A program made the translations under genes and the position numbers. Positions 18,061 to 25,775 of a DNA stretch of 64,000 nt are shown here, one piece after another (positions within the stretch are counted from its first letter, which is position 1; each line of letters starts with the position of its first letter). Below the pieces are notes generated by a model. That model made no database searches and was not told the origin of the DNA. It saw only the letters and a program-made list of their open reading frames with translations. The stretch is from Salicibibacter cibarius (lineage in GTDB: Bacteria; Bacillota; Bacilli; Bacillales; Marinococcaceae). Location of the stretch: positions 1,736,001-1,800,000 of the forward strand of contig NZ_CP054705.1 of assembly GCF_016495725.1 (NCBI RefSeq). Reading direction: 5' to 3'.

Positions 18061-18356
18061 TGAGAATCACTGATCACCCGGTATTAGGTCCGTTAGAGAA
18101 CAAAGAAGTAACGATTCAATTTAATGGCGTCGATTATATTGGACTTGAAAATGAATCGATCGCGGCGACGTTACTCGCCAACGGCATCCGAACGTTGCGA
18201 TATTCGGAAAAAGAACGTAAACCACGAGGTATCTACTGTGGCATCGGCCATTGCTATGAATGCCGGGTAACTGTGAACGGAGAAAGAAGTGTTCGCGCCT
18301 GTATCACTCCCGTGAAAGATCAAATGATTGTTGAATCGCAAGGGTTTCAATCATGA
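18057..18356 (+). CDS. Small [2Fe-2S] ferredoxin-type subunit (HcnA-like)
   Basis: A 99-residue protein with GIYCGIGHCYECRVTVNG and RACITP, the Cys pattern of plant-type [2Fe-2S] domains in the alpha or gamma subunits of sarcosine oxidase, HcnA and D-hydroxyproline dehydrogenase. It overlaps its neighbours on both sides by four bases (ATGA), showing tight translational coupling. It likely receives electrons from one flavin of the complex. Confidence 0.88.
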   Translation: MMRITDHPVLGPLENKEVTIQFNGVDYIGLENESIAATLLANGIRTLRYSEKERKPRGIYCGIGHCYECRVTVNGERSVRACITPVKDQMIVESQGFQS

Positions 18357-19555
18357 AGTATGATCTTATCATTATAGGCTCGGGGCCGGCCGGTTTGAGT
18401 GCCGGCATAGAAGCGGCGAAACATGGCGCGAAAGTGATTATTGTTGATGAGAACCCGTTTTCCGGCGGCAAGTTAATCGGCCAATTGCATGAAGAGCCAA
18501 AAAATGGATGGTGGATCGGAAAACAAGTGGCAGACACGCTTACTGAAGAAGCAAAAGCGCACGGTGTTCGTTTTTTGCATGAAAGAGAAGTATGGGGAAT
18601 TTTTCCGAAGTGGACGGTTAAGTTGAACAAGGGAGAGGCGTTACACGCACCATTTGTATTGATCGCTACCGGGGCTGCCGAAAAGGCTATTCCCATACCG
18701 GGATGGACATTGCCGGGGGTAATGGCGATCGGAGCGGCGCAAGTGATGAATAACTACCATCGGGTACAACCCGGGAAAAAAGTGGCAGTTGTTGGCGTCG
18801 ATCCGCTAGCTTTAACGGTCGCCCACGAGATGAAAATGGGAGGCGTGGATGTCGTTGGACTTTTTCTTCCACCGAGCAATGATTTTTCACAGGAGAAATC
18901 CAGACCGAAAGAAATGATCGCTGACTTGGCATCGATGTCGAATCTAGCCCCAAATGCTCTCTTGAAAACAGCTGGAAAGATGGTCCGAAATAGATTTATA
19001 AGGAGCATAGGTGCTCATTTATACCCTGCGCAAGGTGTAAAGGTATGGGATATCCCCTTATTTTTAAGAAAAAATGTAAGGGAAATTAATGGGGATCGAC
19101 AAGTAGAAAGCATAACGGTCGATCAGATTGATGCTCACGGTGATGTACAATCGAATCGCCGGCAAACGATAGACGTCGATGGCGTTTGCATTTCCGGAGG
19201 GCTCTATCCTGTATCAGAACTCCCGGCCGCGATTGGATGCGCATCTGCCTACATTGAAGAATTAGGCGGGCATGTTCCTTTACACGGAGAGGATTTGCAG
19301 ACAACCCAAGACGGGATTTATGTCGCGGGGAACATAACAGGCATTGAAGGCGCAAAAATAGCGATGGCACAAGGTGAATTAGTGGGCTTTGGCGTTAGCG
19401 AAAGAGCAGGGTTTATTGAAGATGTTGGTGGTCAACGTAGGCTTGAATACATGGAAAAAATCAAGGAAGCAAGAGAAACATCCGCGATCAAATTCATGCG
19501 AAACATTGATGAGGGTCGAGAGAAAATGACGAGGCGGTGGCGGGATCACGAGTGA
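18353..19555 (+). CDS. NAD(P)/FAD-dependent oxidoreductase subunit (HcnB/OoxA-like)
   Basis: A 400-residue flavoprotein. FAD motif IIGSGPAGLSAGIEAAKHGA at the N-terminus, ATGAAEKAIPIPGWTLPGVM in the middle, a second Rossmann VAVVGVDPLALTVAHEM and YVAGNITGIEGAKIAMAQG near the end. This is the HcnB/SoxA-like FAD subunit, here lacking the fused BFD domain, which is encoded two genes upstream. With the DAO-type subunit (14571) and the two [2Fe-2S] proteins it forms a probable four-polypeptide membrane-linked amino-acid dehydrogenase. The exact substrate is not decided by sequence. Confidence 0.88.
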   Translation: MKYDLIIIGSGPAGLSAGIEAAKHGAKVIIVDENPFSGGKLIGQLHEEPKNGWWIGKQVADTLTEEAKAHGVRFLHEREVWGIFPKWTVKLNKGEALHAPFVLIATGAAEKAIPIPGWTLPGVMAIGAAQVMNNYHRVQPGKKVAVVGVDPLALTVAHEMKMGGVDVVGLFLPPSNDFSQEKSRPKEMIADLASMSNLAPNALLKTAGKMVRNRFIRSIGAHLYPAQGVKVWDIPLFLRKNVREINGDRQVESITVDQIDAHGDVQSNRRQTIDVDGVCISGGLYPVSELPAAIGCASAYIEELGGHVPLHGEDLQTTQDGIYVAGNITGIEGAKIAMAQGELVGFGVSERAGFIEDVGGQRRLEYMEKIKEARETSAIKFMRNIDEGREKMTRRWRDHE

Positions 19556-19599
19556 AAAGCGGAAGGGCATGCATCGTGAACTAGGGACAATAGCGCTAT

Positions 19600-19755
19600 T
19601 TCCCTTGAACGGAGAGCGAAGAAGAAGCAAAGTAATCCCCAAACGGAGGTCAAGCTACTCTAAGAGGAACAGGAGAAGCAAAGTAATCCCTCAAACGGAG
19701 ATCGAGCTGTTCCGAGAGGAACAAGAATATGCAAAGTAATTCTCGTCCCTCTCAG
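19600..19755. repeat. Imperfect ~51-bp tandem repeat
   Basis: Units begin with GAAGCAAAGTAATCCC at 19624 and 19675, and a third partial unit with GCAAAGTAATTC near 19730; a degenerate half unit precedes. Units are 51-53 bases and share AAACGGAG and AGAGGAACA. No spacer-like unique segments, so this is not CRISPR. Confidence 0.7.
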
Positions 19756-19844
19756 AGTGAGAAGACCGTCTTTTGAGGAGCGACAACGACACTGAGAATG
19801 GGGATGGCGAACAAAGGGAGTTTCTGAAATAGACCACTAGCTCT

Positions 19845-20050
19845 TCAAGTGTGATATTTTTCCTCAATCTTATCCTTCTTTAAAACAGCTATAACCTTGG
19901 CATCAAGGGTGGAATTATCGACTAAAATTAATGAATCAATATTTGATAGGTGGCGCTTTAAATTAGAAAGGCTTTTATCACTTCTGCGAATGACATCATT
20001 CGTTGGGATGTCATGTCCACCATTTTCAACAAGGGTTTCGGCAAGGATTT
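19845..20050 (-). pseudogene. Zeta-toxin-like P-loop kinase, C-terminal relic
   Basis: Reading the minus strand gives ILAETLVENGGHDIPTNDVI then RRSDKSLSNLKRHL and SLILVDNS, ending at TGA 19845. The GGHDIP, RRxxKSLxNL and DNS pattern is that of the C-terminal half of zeta-toxin/UDP-GlcNAc-kinase-like proteins. The P-loop half is absent and the IscB element directly abuts the 5' end. The flank on the far side of the element (21571-21739) joins it in frame. Confidence 0.65.
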
Positions 20051-20068
20051 CCCCTCAAAATCTGTGAT

Positions 20069-21334
20069 TTAGTGGGGGAGGAATTGCCAATTGTTTGTGT
20101 GTTTGATAAACGTGAGTTCTTTTAGTGGAACTTGTTTGTAACTTTTATCTGGGTTTGTGAGATATTGGTCTTCGATGTTTTTGACAAAGGCCATGCTTGT
20201 ACCATTGAAACCCGAGATCCATCCCACTTTTCCTTGAAACAACACTTTGTCATTGAGATAAAATCCCTTTAGATACGGTTTGTTCTTTATATTTCGCTGA
20301 CTGATTGTATTTTTATACTTTCTTCCTTTCCGTGCTGTTGCTTCATGTAAAGATCGTTTCTTTTTGCGGAACTGCTTGATCTTGAAGATGGAATGGGTGT
20401 CATAATCAATCTTATCTATCCCACTGATCGCTATCGCGTCGTTATAATGGGTTTTATCTAACCCTAATGCTTTACGTTTAGGTGTCGTAACGGAACCATA
20501 GGTGATATTTGCATCCGAATATTTATCAAACACTCTCCTGCGAAACACATTCATGAACGTACCTTCTTTATAGCTAGGTAGCTTTTTGCCCTCCATCATC
20601 CACTCCCAAAGGATTTTCCCTTTTTTATGATTCTCATGCGTATGACAATCGGTACAAACAGTAATGAGATTATCCGCACGATCACTACCACCATGAGAAC
20701 GATAGACAATATGATGGGTATTCAGTATCTTGCTTTGTTTCTTGCAAACTTGGCACGTATAGTTGTCTCTTGCAAACACAAAATACCGCACATCATAGTA
20801 GCCATAAGTTTGTCCTTTTTGATAATCGATCCCTTGAATGTCAGGATTGATCATCTTGTGAGGATCGAATTTGCCAACTTCGATTGTTAATGTTGGATTC
20901 GGCACAAGGGAACAGAATTTATCGATCCATCTGAATGTGTTTTGAATCCGACTTTCGATACTCAGTGGTAGCCATCCGTCGGGGCGTTTTCGATTGTCAA
21001 AGCGTGGTTTTCGATAGCGTGTCTTACGATGACGCCTTGATTGCCTATACGCTCGTCTTGTATTCAGCAAACTTTTCACGTCTTGACGGGTTTCGATGTC
21101 ACCTTTTGCAAGCACTTTATCCTCGCTAGTGATCGCAACGCCTGTATCTTTCGCGCCCAAATCAACGCCTATATTCACATTTTGCTTGTAGCCACTTGAT
21201 CCATATAATAGCTGGATCGTAAAGGGTTCATAAGATACGATTTTAGCTTTCTTTTGTTTCAGTAATCGCCTTGCTTTTTGCGGTTTGCACGGCATTAGTG
21301 ACTCGCCATGCCTATTTTTTACGAACACTAACAT
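20069..21334 (-). CDS. iscB: RNA-guided HNH/RuvC endonuclease IscB
   Basis: A 421-residue protein with every IscB part in order: N-terminal PLMP domain (MLVFVKNRHGESLMPCKPQK), RuvC-I VNIGVDLGAKDTGVAI with its Asp, Arg-rich bridge helix RRAYRQSRRHRKTRYRKPRF, RuvC-II TLTIEVGKFD with its Glu, a complete HNH module (CQVC, LNTHHIVYRSHGGSDRADNL, CTDCH), and RuvC-III DKTHYNDAIAI. A basic C-terminal TAM-interaction-type domain ends at residue 421. IscB is the ancestor-type relative of Cas9 and cuts DNA matching the guide of its omega RNA. All catalytic residues I can recognise are intact. ATG 21334 has AGGAGG upstream, inside a small hairpin. Confidence 0.95.
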   Translation of the reverse strand: MLVFVKNRHGESLMPCKPQKARRLLKQKKAKIVSYEPFTIQLLYGSSGYKQNVNIGVDLGAKDTGVAITSEDKVLAKGDIETRQDVKSLLNTRRAYRQSRRHRKTRYRKPRFDNRKRPDGWLPLSIESRIQNTFRWIDKFCSLVPNPTLTIEVGKFDPHKMINPDIQGIDYQKGQTYGYYDVRYFVFARDNYTCQVCKKQSKILNTHHIVYRSHGGSDRADNLITVCTDCHTHENHKKGKILWEWMMEGKKLPSYKEGTFMNVFRRRVFDKYSDANITYGSVTTPKRKALGLDKTHYNDAIAISGIDKIDYDTHSIFKIKQFRKKKRSLHEATARKGRKYKNTISQRNIKNKPYLKGFYLNDKVLFQGKVGWISGFNGTSMAFVKNIEDQYLTNPDKSYKQVPLKELTFIKHTNNWQFLPH

Positions 21335-21335
21335 G

Positions 21336-21570
21336 AAGTGTTCCTCCTTTCTAGGAGTTGTTTCCCTTCGCCAATGTTATCGACCCTTCGCGATGTGGTT
21401 GACGTCTCCTACCCCTCAGAGATGTTTACAGAGCCACGAAAGAGCTACGGACTAGGGAATCATCCATAGGTTTCTTCATGGTCGATAACGTAGTCAGTTA
21501 AGACTTAGGCTAGTCAATAAAGGCTTTTCAAGCCCCTTCCAATTCTACGAATTGGTGGGAGTTATTGACT
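21336..21570 (-). ncRNA. Predicted omega RNA (HEARO RNA) of IscB
   Basis: The non-coding stretch directly 5' of iscB folds strongly by eye. An outer stem pairs 21562-21570 with 21512-21520. Inside it is a CCAATTC-GTA-GAATTGG hairpin (21539-21555). A perfect 10-bp long-range helix pairs 21480-21489 with 21376-21385. A last hairpin (21344-21357) holds the iscB ribosome site. Position, length and the 5' outer stem match HEARO/omega RNAs. The guide would be the flanking bases just 5' of 21570. Confidence 0.8.
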
Positions 21571-21739
21571 CTACCTCACCTGCTCCACAAACGGGCTCGT
21601 TAGGATAATGTCTCACGATGGTTTGTCTCTCCGGATCATAATATACAATGGACGTATCATTTATTTTTGCATCTAACAATGCACGTTCTCCTGTCATTCG
21701 AACTACTTTTTCCAAACGATCAATATCTAAACCTCGCAT
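21571..21739 (-). pseudogene. 5' relic of the gene interrupted by the IscB element
   Basis: ATG 21739 opens MRGLDIDRLEKVVRMTGERA, then DTSIVYYDPERQTIVRHYPN, a small domain that often precedes zeta-toxin-like kinases, then runs into the omega RNA. Without the element the frame continues as GAGEV-E-ILAETLVENGG into the relic at 20050. The kinase P-loop is missing, so the locus had probably lost DNA already. Confidence 0.55.
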
Positions 21740-21892
21740 ATCATGCGCGCCTCCCAGTGTGATTTCTGTTTATTAAGTTTATCATTTTGGAAGAATACCT
21801 ACAATTCGCCTGGTATTGATCCAAACCCTTTACCGCAGTCCATCAACTTTCCGCTCATCATACTGTAGAATAGGGAGAGAGGAGGGGTTTTT

Positions 21893-23068
21893 ATGCCACT
21901 AAATAAAGAAACAGGTTATATTCATGGCCACGAGGACAAAGAGCGTCATTACGGGAGTTTGGTGCCGCCTATTTATCAATCGAGTACGTTTACATTTCCT
22001 GACGCGGAAAGTGGGGCGGCTCGTTTTTCCGGAAATGGAAACGGATATATGTATAGCCGTTTAGGAAACCCGACGGTCCGGGAATTTGAAGAGCGTATGG
22101 CTGCGGCTGAACGTGGCGAGAAAGCGCTGGCATTTGCTTCCGGGATGGCTGCTGTCTCTGCCGTTTTAACATCTTTACTGAGAAGTGGAGATCATGTACT
22201 CGTTTCCAAAGGCGTGTACGGTTGTACATTCGGGCTTTTATCGTGGCTTTCCGATCGTTTTGACGTTCATGCCAACTACATTTCTATGGAAAATAAATCG
22301 GACCTTGCAGAAAACCTCCAGCCAACAACAAAAGTCATTTATGTGGAAACGCCGATTAATCCAACGATGAAAATGACAGACTTTTCACTTATTACACAAT
22401 TCGCGCAGGAACATAACCTCACGGTGATCGTGGACAATACCTTCGCTTCCCCTTATCTACAGCGCCCGCTCGAGCATAACGCTGATGTCGTCGTCCACAG
22501 TGCCACAAAATATTTAGGCGGTCATGGCGATGTGATTGCCGGGGTGGCGGTCGGAAGTTTCGATTTTATGGAAGTCGTCCGAAAAAATGCACAAAAAGAT
22601 ATGGGCGGCGTCCTCGGATCTTTCGAAGCCTGGTTGTTGCTGCGGGGGATGAAGACCCTTTCCGTGCGTATGGACCGTCACTGCGCCAACGCGAAGGTGA
22701 TTGCCGAAAAGCTGAAAAAACATCTGCAAGTCGAAACCATCTTTTTTCCGGGAGACCCCGATTTTCAACAATGCGAATTAACGTCAAAACAAATGGATCA
22801 GCCCGGAGGAATGATCAGCTTTACCGTTAAAGGCGGAAAAGAAGCGGCTTTTAACGTGATGAATCGACTGAAAATGATCGCGATCGCGGTCAGTCTCGGC
22901 GACGCGGAAACGCTCATTCAACATCCGGCATCGATGACCCATGCCGTCATTCCGGAAGCCGAGCGAGAGTTTATGGGGATTAGCGATAATATGCTTCGTT
23001 TATCGGTCGGGCTTGAGCATTATGAAGATATTTGGAATGATTTGGAGCAGGCATTGGCAGGAAATTGA
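21893..23068 (+). CDS. Methionine gamma-lyase (trans-sulfuration PLP enzyme)
   Basis: A 391-residue Cys/Met-metabolism PLP enzyme. The PLP lysine is in HSATKYLGGHGD, with SRLGNPTVREFEERMA, FASGMAA and the active-site Tyr/Cys segment GVYGCTFGLL. The Cys in that segment separates methionine gamma-lyases from cystathionine lyases and synthases. It would cleave L-methionine to methanethiol, ammonia and 2-oxobutyrate. It is monocistronic, with GAGAGAGGAGG before the ATG. Cystathionine gamma-lyase activity remains possible. Confidence 0.88.
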   Translation: MPLNKETGYIHGHEDKERHYGSLVPPIYQSSTFTFPDAESGAARFSGNGNGYMYSRLGNPTVREFEERMAAAERGEKALAFASGMAAVSAVLTSLLRSGDHVLVSKGVYGCTFGLLSWLSDRFDVHANYISMENKSDLAENLQPTTKVIYVETPINPTMKMTDFSLITQFAQEHNLTVIVDNTFASPYLQRPLEHNADVVVHSATKYLGGHGDVIAGVAVGSFDFMEVVRKNAQKDMGGVLGSFEAWLLLRGMKTLSVRMDRHCANAKVIAEKLKKHLQVETIFFPGDPDFQQCELTSKQMDQPGGMISFTVKGGKEAAFNVMNRLKMIAIAVSLGDAETLIQHPASMTHAVIPEAEREFMGISDNMLRLSVGLEHYEDIWNDLEQALAGN

Positions 23069-23099
23069 ATCTGTTTGGGAATAAGGCGAGTGTGACAAC

Positions 23100-23300
23100 G
23101 CATGGCACCCGAACGAGCACGAATCCGCTCATTACGGTCACCATGAAGCGGTTATGACACCCTAACGCAGGAATCGATCGTTTTTTCGGTTGTCATGAAC
23201 AATGTATGGCGACCTAACTTGATCGAAGCAGGGCTTTACGGGCGCCATGGAACGATTATGGCGCCCGAACAAGCACGAATCCGCTCATTTTCATCTTTTC
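23100..23300. repeat. Intergenic repeats and a strong inverted repeat
   Basis: CACGAATCCGCTCATT, preceded by CGAAC(A/G)AG, occurs twice, about 159 bases apart (from 23110 and from 23266). Between them CGGGCGCCAT (23239-23248) pairs with ATGGCGCCCG (23258-23267). No coding pattern is seen; this is repeat-type intergenic DNA. Confidence 0.6.
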
Positions 23301-23410
23301 ATGGGGTGTCGCAACGCATCATGCTTATTTGAGGCGGCTTGAACCTGCTGCTGATTTCATGCCTTAATCGAAAAATCGGGTCAGTGTAAAAATATCGGAA
23401 AAATTCCTTC

Positions 23411-23439
23411 TTGATAACTTAAATGAAGGAGCGTATAAT
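23411..23439 (+). promoter_or_regulatory. Sigma-A promoter of the YczE-like gene
   Basis: TTGATA (23411-23416), a 17-base spacer and a perfect TATAAT (23434-23439). Just downstream, TTAGGTTAGCCT (23443-23454) matches the left two thirds of the DtxR-type metal-regulator box; the right arm is poor. Confidence 0.75.
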
Positions 23440-23536
23440 TGCTTAGGTTAGCCTTTGTAAGGGAACCCTACTAATCTTGGAAACAATGAATAAAACCTCA
23501 ATAAAAGACAAGTGAATCAACGAAAGAAGGTTTAGC

Positions 23537-24244
23537 ATGTCAAGGCAACATAGAGATAATAAGCATCACGGTAGCATCTCTTTTTTCTTATCAAGGGTTG
23601 CTTTATTTTTCGCCGGATTATTAACGCTCTCGTTTGGGGGCAGCTTGATGATCCAATCTACGCTCGGCTCAGCAACATGGGACGTTCTTCATATCGGCCT
23701 CGCTAATCTGACGCCTTTAACGATTGGCATGTGGGTTCAGACCGTTGGTATTCTGATGATCGGTATAACTTGCTATATTGAAAAAAGAAGACCACAGATC
23801 GGCAGTTTCGTTAACATCCTTTGTGTAGGCGTTTTTCTGGATGCCTGGTTACATCTTCCGATCCAGCAAGTTTTTCAAAGCACTTGGCAGTTATTTTTTG
23901 TATTAATTGCCGGCATTGTCTTCATGGGTATTGGCGCCGGCATGTATGTATCCACACGCCTTGGGGCAGGGCCGCGCGATGGCATGACCCTTGCCCTTGC
24001 CAATAAGTCAGGGTGGTCGATCCGTCTCGTGCGTACAATAATGGAAGGAACAGCCCTTCTTCTCGGCTGGCTTCTTGGTGGCCCGGTTGCCATCGGCACA
24101 TTTGCATCCGTATTCTTGATTGGTCCCGTCATGCAAGCATCGCTTGGTTTTTGGCGAAAACAAGTGTCAAAATGGGAGACGACTGCCCCTGTGCAACAGC
24201 AGAGAACAAAAAGAAGAGCATATGCTTCGTCGACGAGTGCGTGA
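23537..24244 (+). CDS. YczE/YyaS/YitT-family membrane protein
   Basis: A 235-residue membrane protein with about five helices. The pattern LTLSFGGSLMIQSTLGSATW then DVLHIGLANLTPLTIGMWVQ and MYVSTRLGAGPRDGMTLALA is that of Bacillus YczE. Function is unknown; B. subtilis YczE influences bacillaemycin-type antibiotic production and relatives are thought to be transporters. The C-terminus is basic and cytoplasmic. A consensus promoter lies about 100 bases upstream and a terminator directly follows. Confidence 0.8.
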   Translation: MSRQHRDNKHHGSISFFLSRVALFFAGLLTLSFGGSLMIQSTLGSATWDVLHIGLANLTPLTIGMWVQTVGILMIGITCYIEKRRPQIGSFVNILCVGVFLDAWLHLPIQQVFQSTWQLFFVLIAGIVFMGIGAGMYVSTRLGAGPRDGMTLALANKSGWSIRLVRTIMEGTALLLGWLLGGPVAIGTFASVFLIGPVMQASLGFWRKQVSKWETTAPVQQQRTKRRAYASSTSA

Positions 24245-24253
24245 TGAGTAGGT

Positions 24254-24287
24254 GAGCTGCGCCCAAAGGGGTGCGGTTCTTTTTTTA
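24254..24287 (+). terminator. Rho-independent terminator
   Basis: An 11-pair stem (24254-24264 with 24269-24279) with an AAAG loop is followed by seven T residues. Confidence 0.85.
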
Positions 24288-24362
24288 CGCTAAATTTGTA
24301 CATTGTTACAACTAAATTTGTGTTGACTAATGAAAGCGGTTGTATTAAAGTGTCTATATAAT

Positions 24363-24386
24363 ATCTAACTTAGATCTAAGTTAGAT
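24363..24386. promoter_or_regulatory. 24-bp perfect palindrome, probable GntR operator
   Basis: ATCTAACTTAGA (24363-24374) is followed immediately by its reverse complement (24375-24386). TATAAT at 24357 touches its left edge, so a bound protein would block transcription of the tetronate operon. The GntR regulator is the operon's second gene. Confidence 0.75.
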
Positions 24387-24413
24387 CTGAAAAAGAACGG
24401 AGTGATATATAAT

Positions 24414-25775
24414 ATGGAAAATCGTGTCTTACTTGCGTTTTATGGTGACGACTTCACAGGATCTACGGATGCTATGGAAGCGTTAGATCAGTATGGATTA
24501 CGGACAATTTTATTTTTAGGGTTGCCAACTGAAGAATTGTTAAAGCAATTTCAAAATGTGGACTGCATTGGCGTGGCTGGTACCGCAAGAGCTAAAAATA
24601 AATACGAAATGAAAAAAGAGCTAGAACCAATTTTTGATAAATTGAATGATATTAATCCATATTTTGTTCACTATAAAGTTTGTTCAACCTTCGATTCATC
24701 CCCGGAAGTGGGAAGTATTGGTTATGCATGTGATGTAGCCAGGGGTTATTTTAAAGAAGGAACTTACCCGCTATTGGTGGGAACTCCGGATTTAGGTCGA
24801 TATACAATATTTGGAAATCATTTTGCTGATCTAAACGGAACAATTTATCGACTTGATAAACATCCTGTCATGTCTAATCATCCTGTTACACCAATGCATG
24901 AAGCAGATTTGGGCGATCATTTGCAAAAGCAGACGGAACAAACAATAGATCGTATTTCTGTAAATGATATGAACATTCATCCAGCGAATAGCCCTTTTTC
25001 TCAAACAACCGAATGTTCCATAACATTGTATGATGCGTTAGAAGAAAAACACGTAGATTGGTTTGCGGAAGATATTTGGGGAAAAGTCAGCTCAAATCCA
25101 CAATTCCTCATAGGCTCCTCTGGAATAGAGCATGCAATTGCAAAAAGATGGAGCCAAAATAATAACAGTAAACATGTAGAAAGTAACAAAAAGGTTAAAA
25201 AAATAAACCGGATGTTAGTGGTATCAGGAAGCGTTTCTGAAGTGACTAAACAACAGTTAGATGATGCAGAGGTTGCTGGTTTTCATATGGAGCAAGTTCC
25301 TTACAGGCTATTAACTGAGGACAAAATTCCAGAAGATTATATGAAACATATTCTGCAATTGTTGGACGACCAAGAAAAAGTGGTACTTTACACAGCAAAG
25401 GGAACAGAAGACCCATCTATATATTTGACTAAGGAGCATTTTCAGAACGTAGATATAAAAGAAGAAGAAATTGGGACTTATATTGGACAAAAGCTTGGAG
25501 AATGGACGAAGTACATTATGGAAAGCTCACAATTGCAGCGGCTAGTCATTTCAGGTGGAGATACTTCAGGGTTCGTTACTTCCCAATTAAGCATTTATGC
25601 TTTGGAAGTTCTTTCTTCTGTAGCGCCGGGAGCACCTTTATGTCGAGCTTATTCTGATGATAAACGATTTGATGGGTTGGAAATAGCGTTAAAAAGTGGT
25701 CAACTTGGAGGAAAAAACTTTTTTAACAAAGTGTTTATGTTAGAAAATACTAACGACTATGGGGATAACTTATGA
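24414..25775 (+). CDS. Four-carbon acid sugar kinase (DUF1537, OtnK/DtnK-like)
   Basis: A 453-residue kinase. The N-terminal domain opens with LAFYGDDFTGSTDAMEAL, the substrate-binding DDFTG motif; the C-terminal nucleotide domain carries VSGSVSEVTKQQ and ISGGDTSGFV. The family phosphorylates D-threonate, erythronate or 3-oxo-tetronates at O-4. ATG 24414 has GGAG nine bases upstream; the GTG at 24402 overlaps that site. The four-base overlap with the GntR gene shows it leads an operon. The region is clearly more AT-rich than the flanking genes. Confidence 0.88.
   Translation: MENRVLLAFYGDDFTGSTDAMEALDQYGLRTILFLGLPTEELLKQFQNVDCIGVAGTARAKNKYEMKKELEPIFDKLNDINPYFVHYKVCSTFDSSPEVGSIGYACDVARGYFKEGTYPLLVGTPDLGRYTIFGNHFADLNGTIYRLDKHPVMSNHPVTPMHEADLGDHLQKQTEQTIDRISVNDMNIHPANSPFSQTTECSITLYDALEEKHVDWFAEDIWGKVSSNPQFLIGSSGIEHAIAKRWSQNNNSKHVESNKKVKKINRMLVVSGSVSEVTKQQLDDAEVAGFHMEQVPYRLLTEDKIPEDYMKHILQLLDDQEKVVLYTAKGTEDPSIYLTKEHFQNVDIKEEEIGTYIGQKLGEWTKYIMESSQLQRLVISGGDTSGFVTSQLSIYALEVLSSVAPGAPLCRAYSDDKRFDGLEIALKSGQLGGKNFFNKVFMLENTNDYGDNL

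Larger units (their letters stand above)
20051..21570 (-). mobile_element. IscB (HEARO-type) IS200/IS605-related element
   Basis: About 1.5 kb holding a structured RNA region followed by iscB, with no transposase. The right end after the iscB stop has a small AAATC-ACA-GATTT hairpin (minus strand, about 20056-20070), as in IS200/IS605 ends; the left end starts with the outer stem of the RNA (21562-21570). Removing the segment joins the zeta-toxin-like frames on both sides, which sets the limits to within a base. Such elements depend on TnpA in trans. Confidence 0.75.

Noticed and set aside
19600-19755. CRISPR-like array
   Set aside because: Units follow one another directly without unique spacers and diverge along their whole length; no cas genes.
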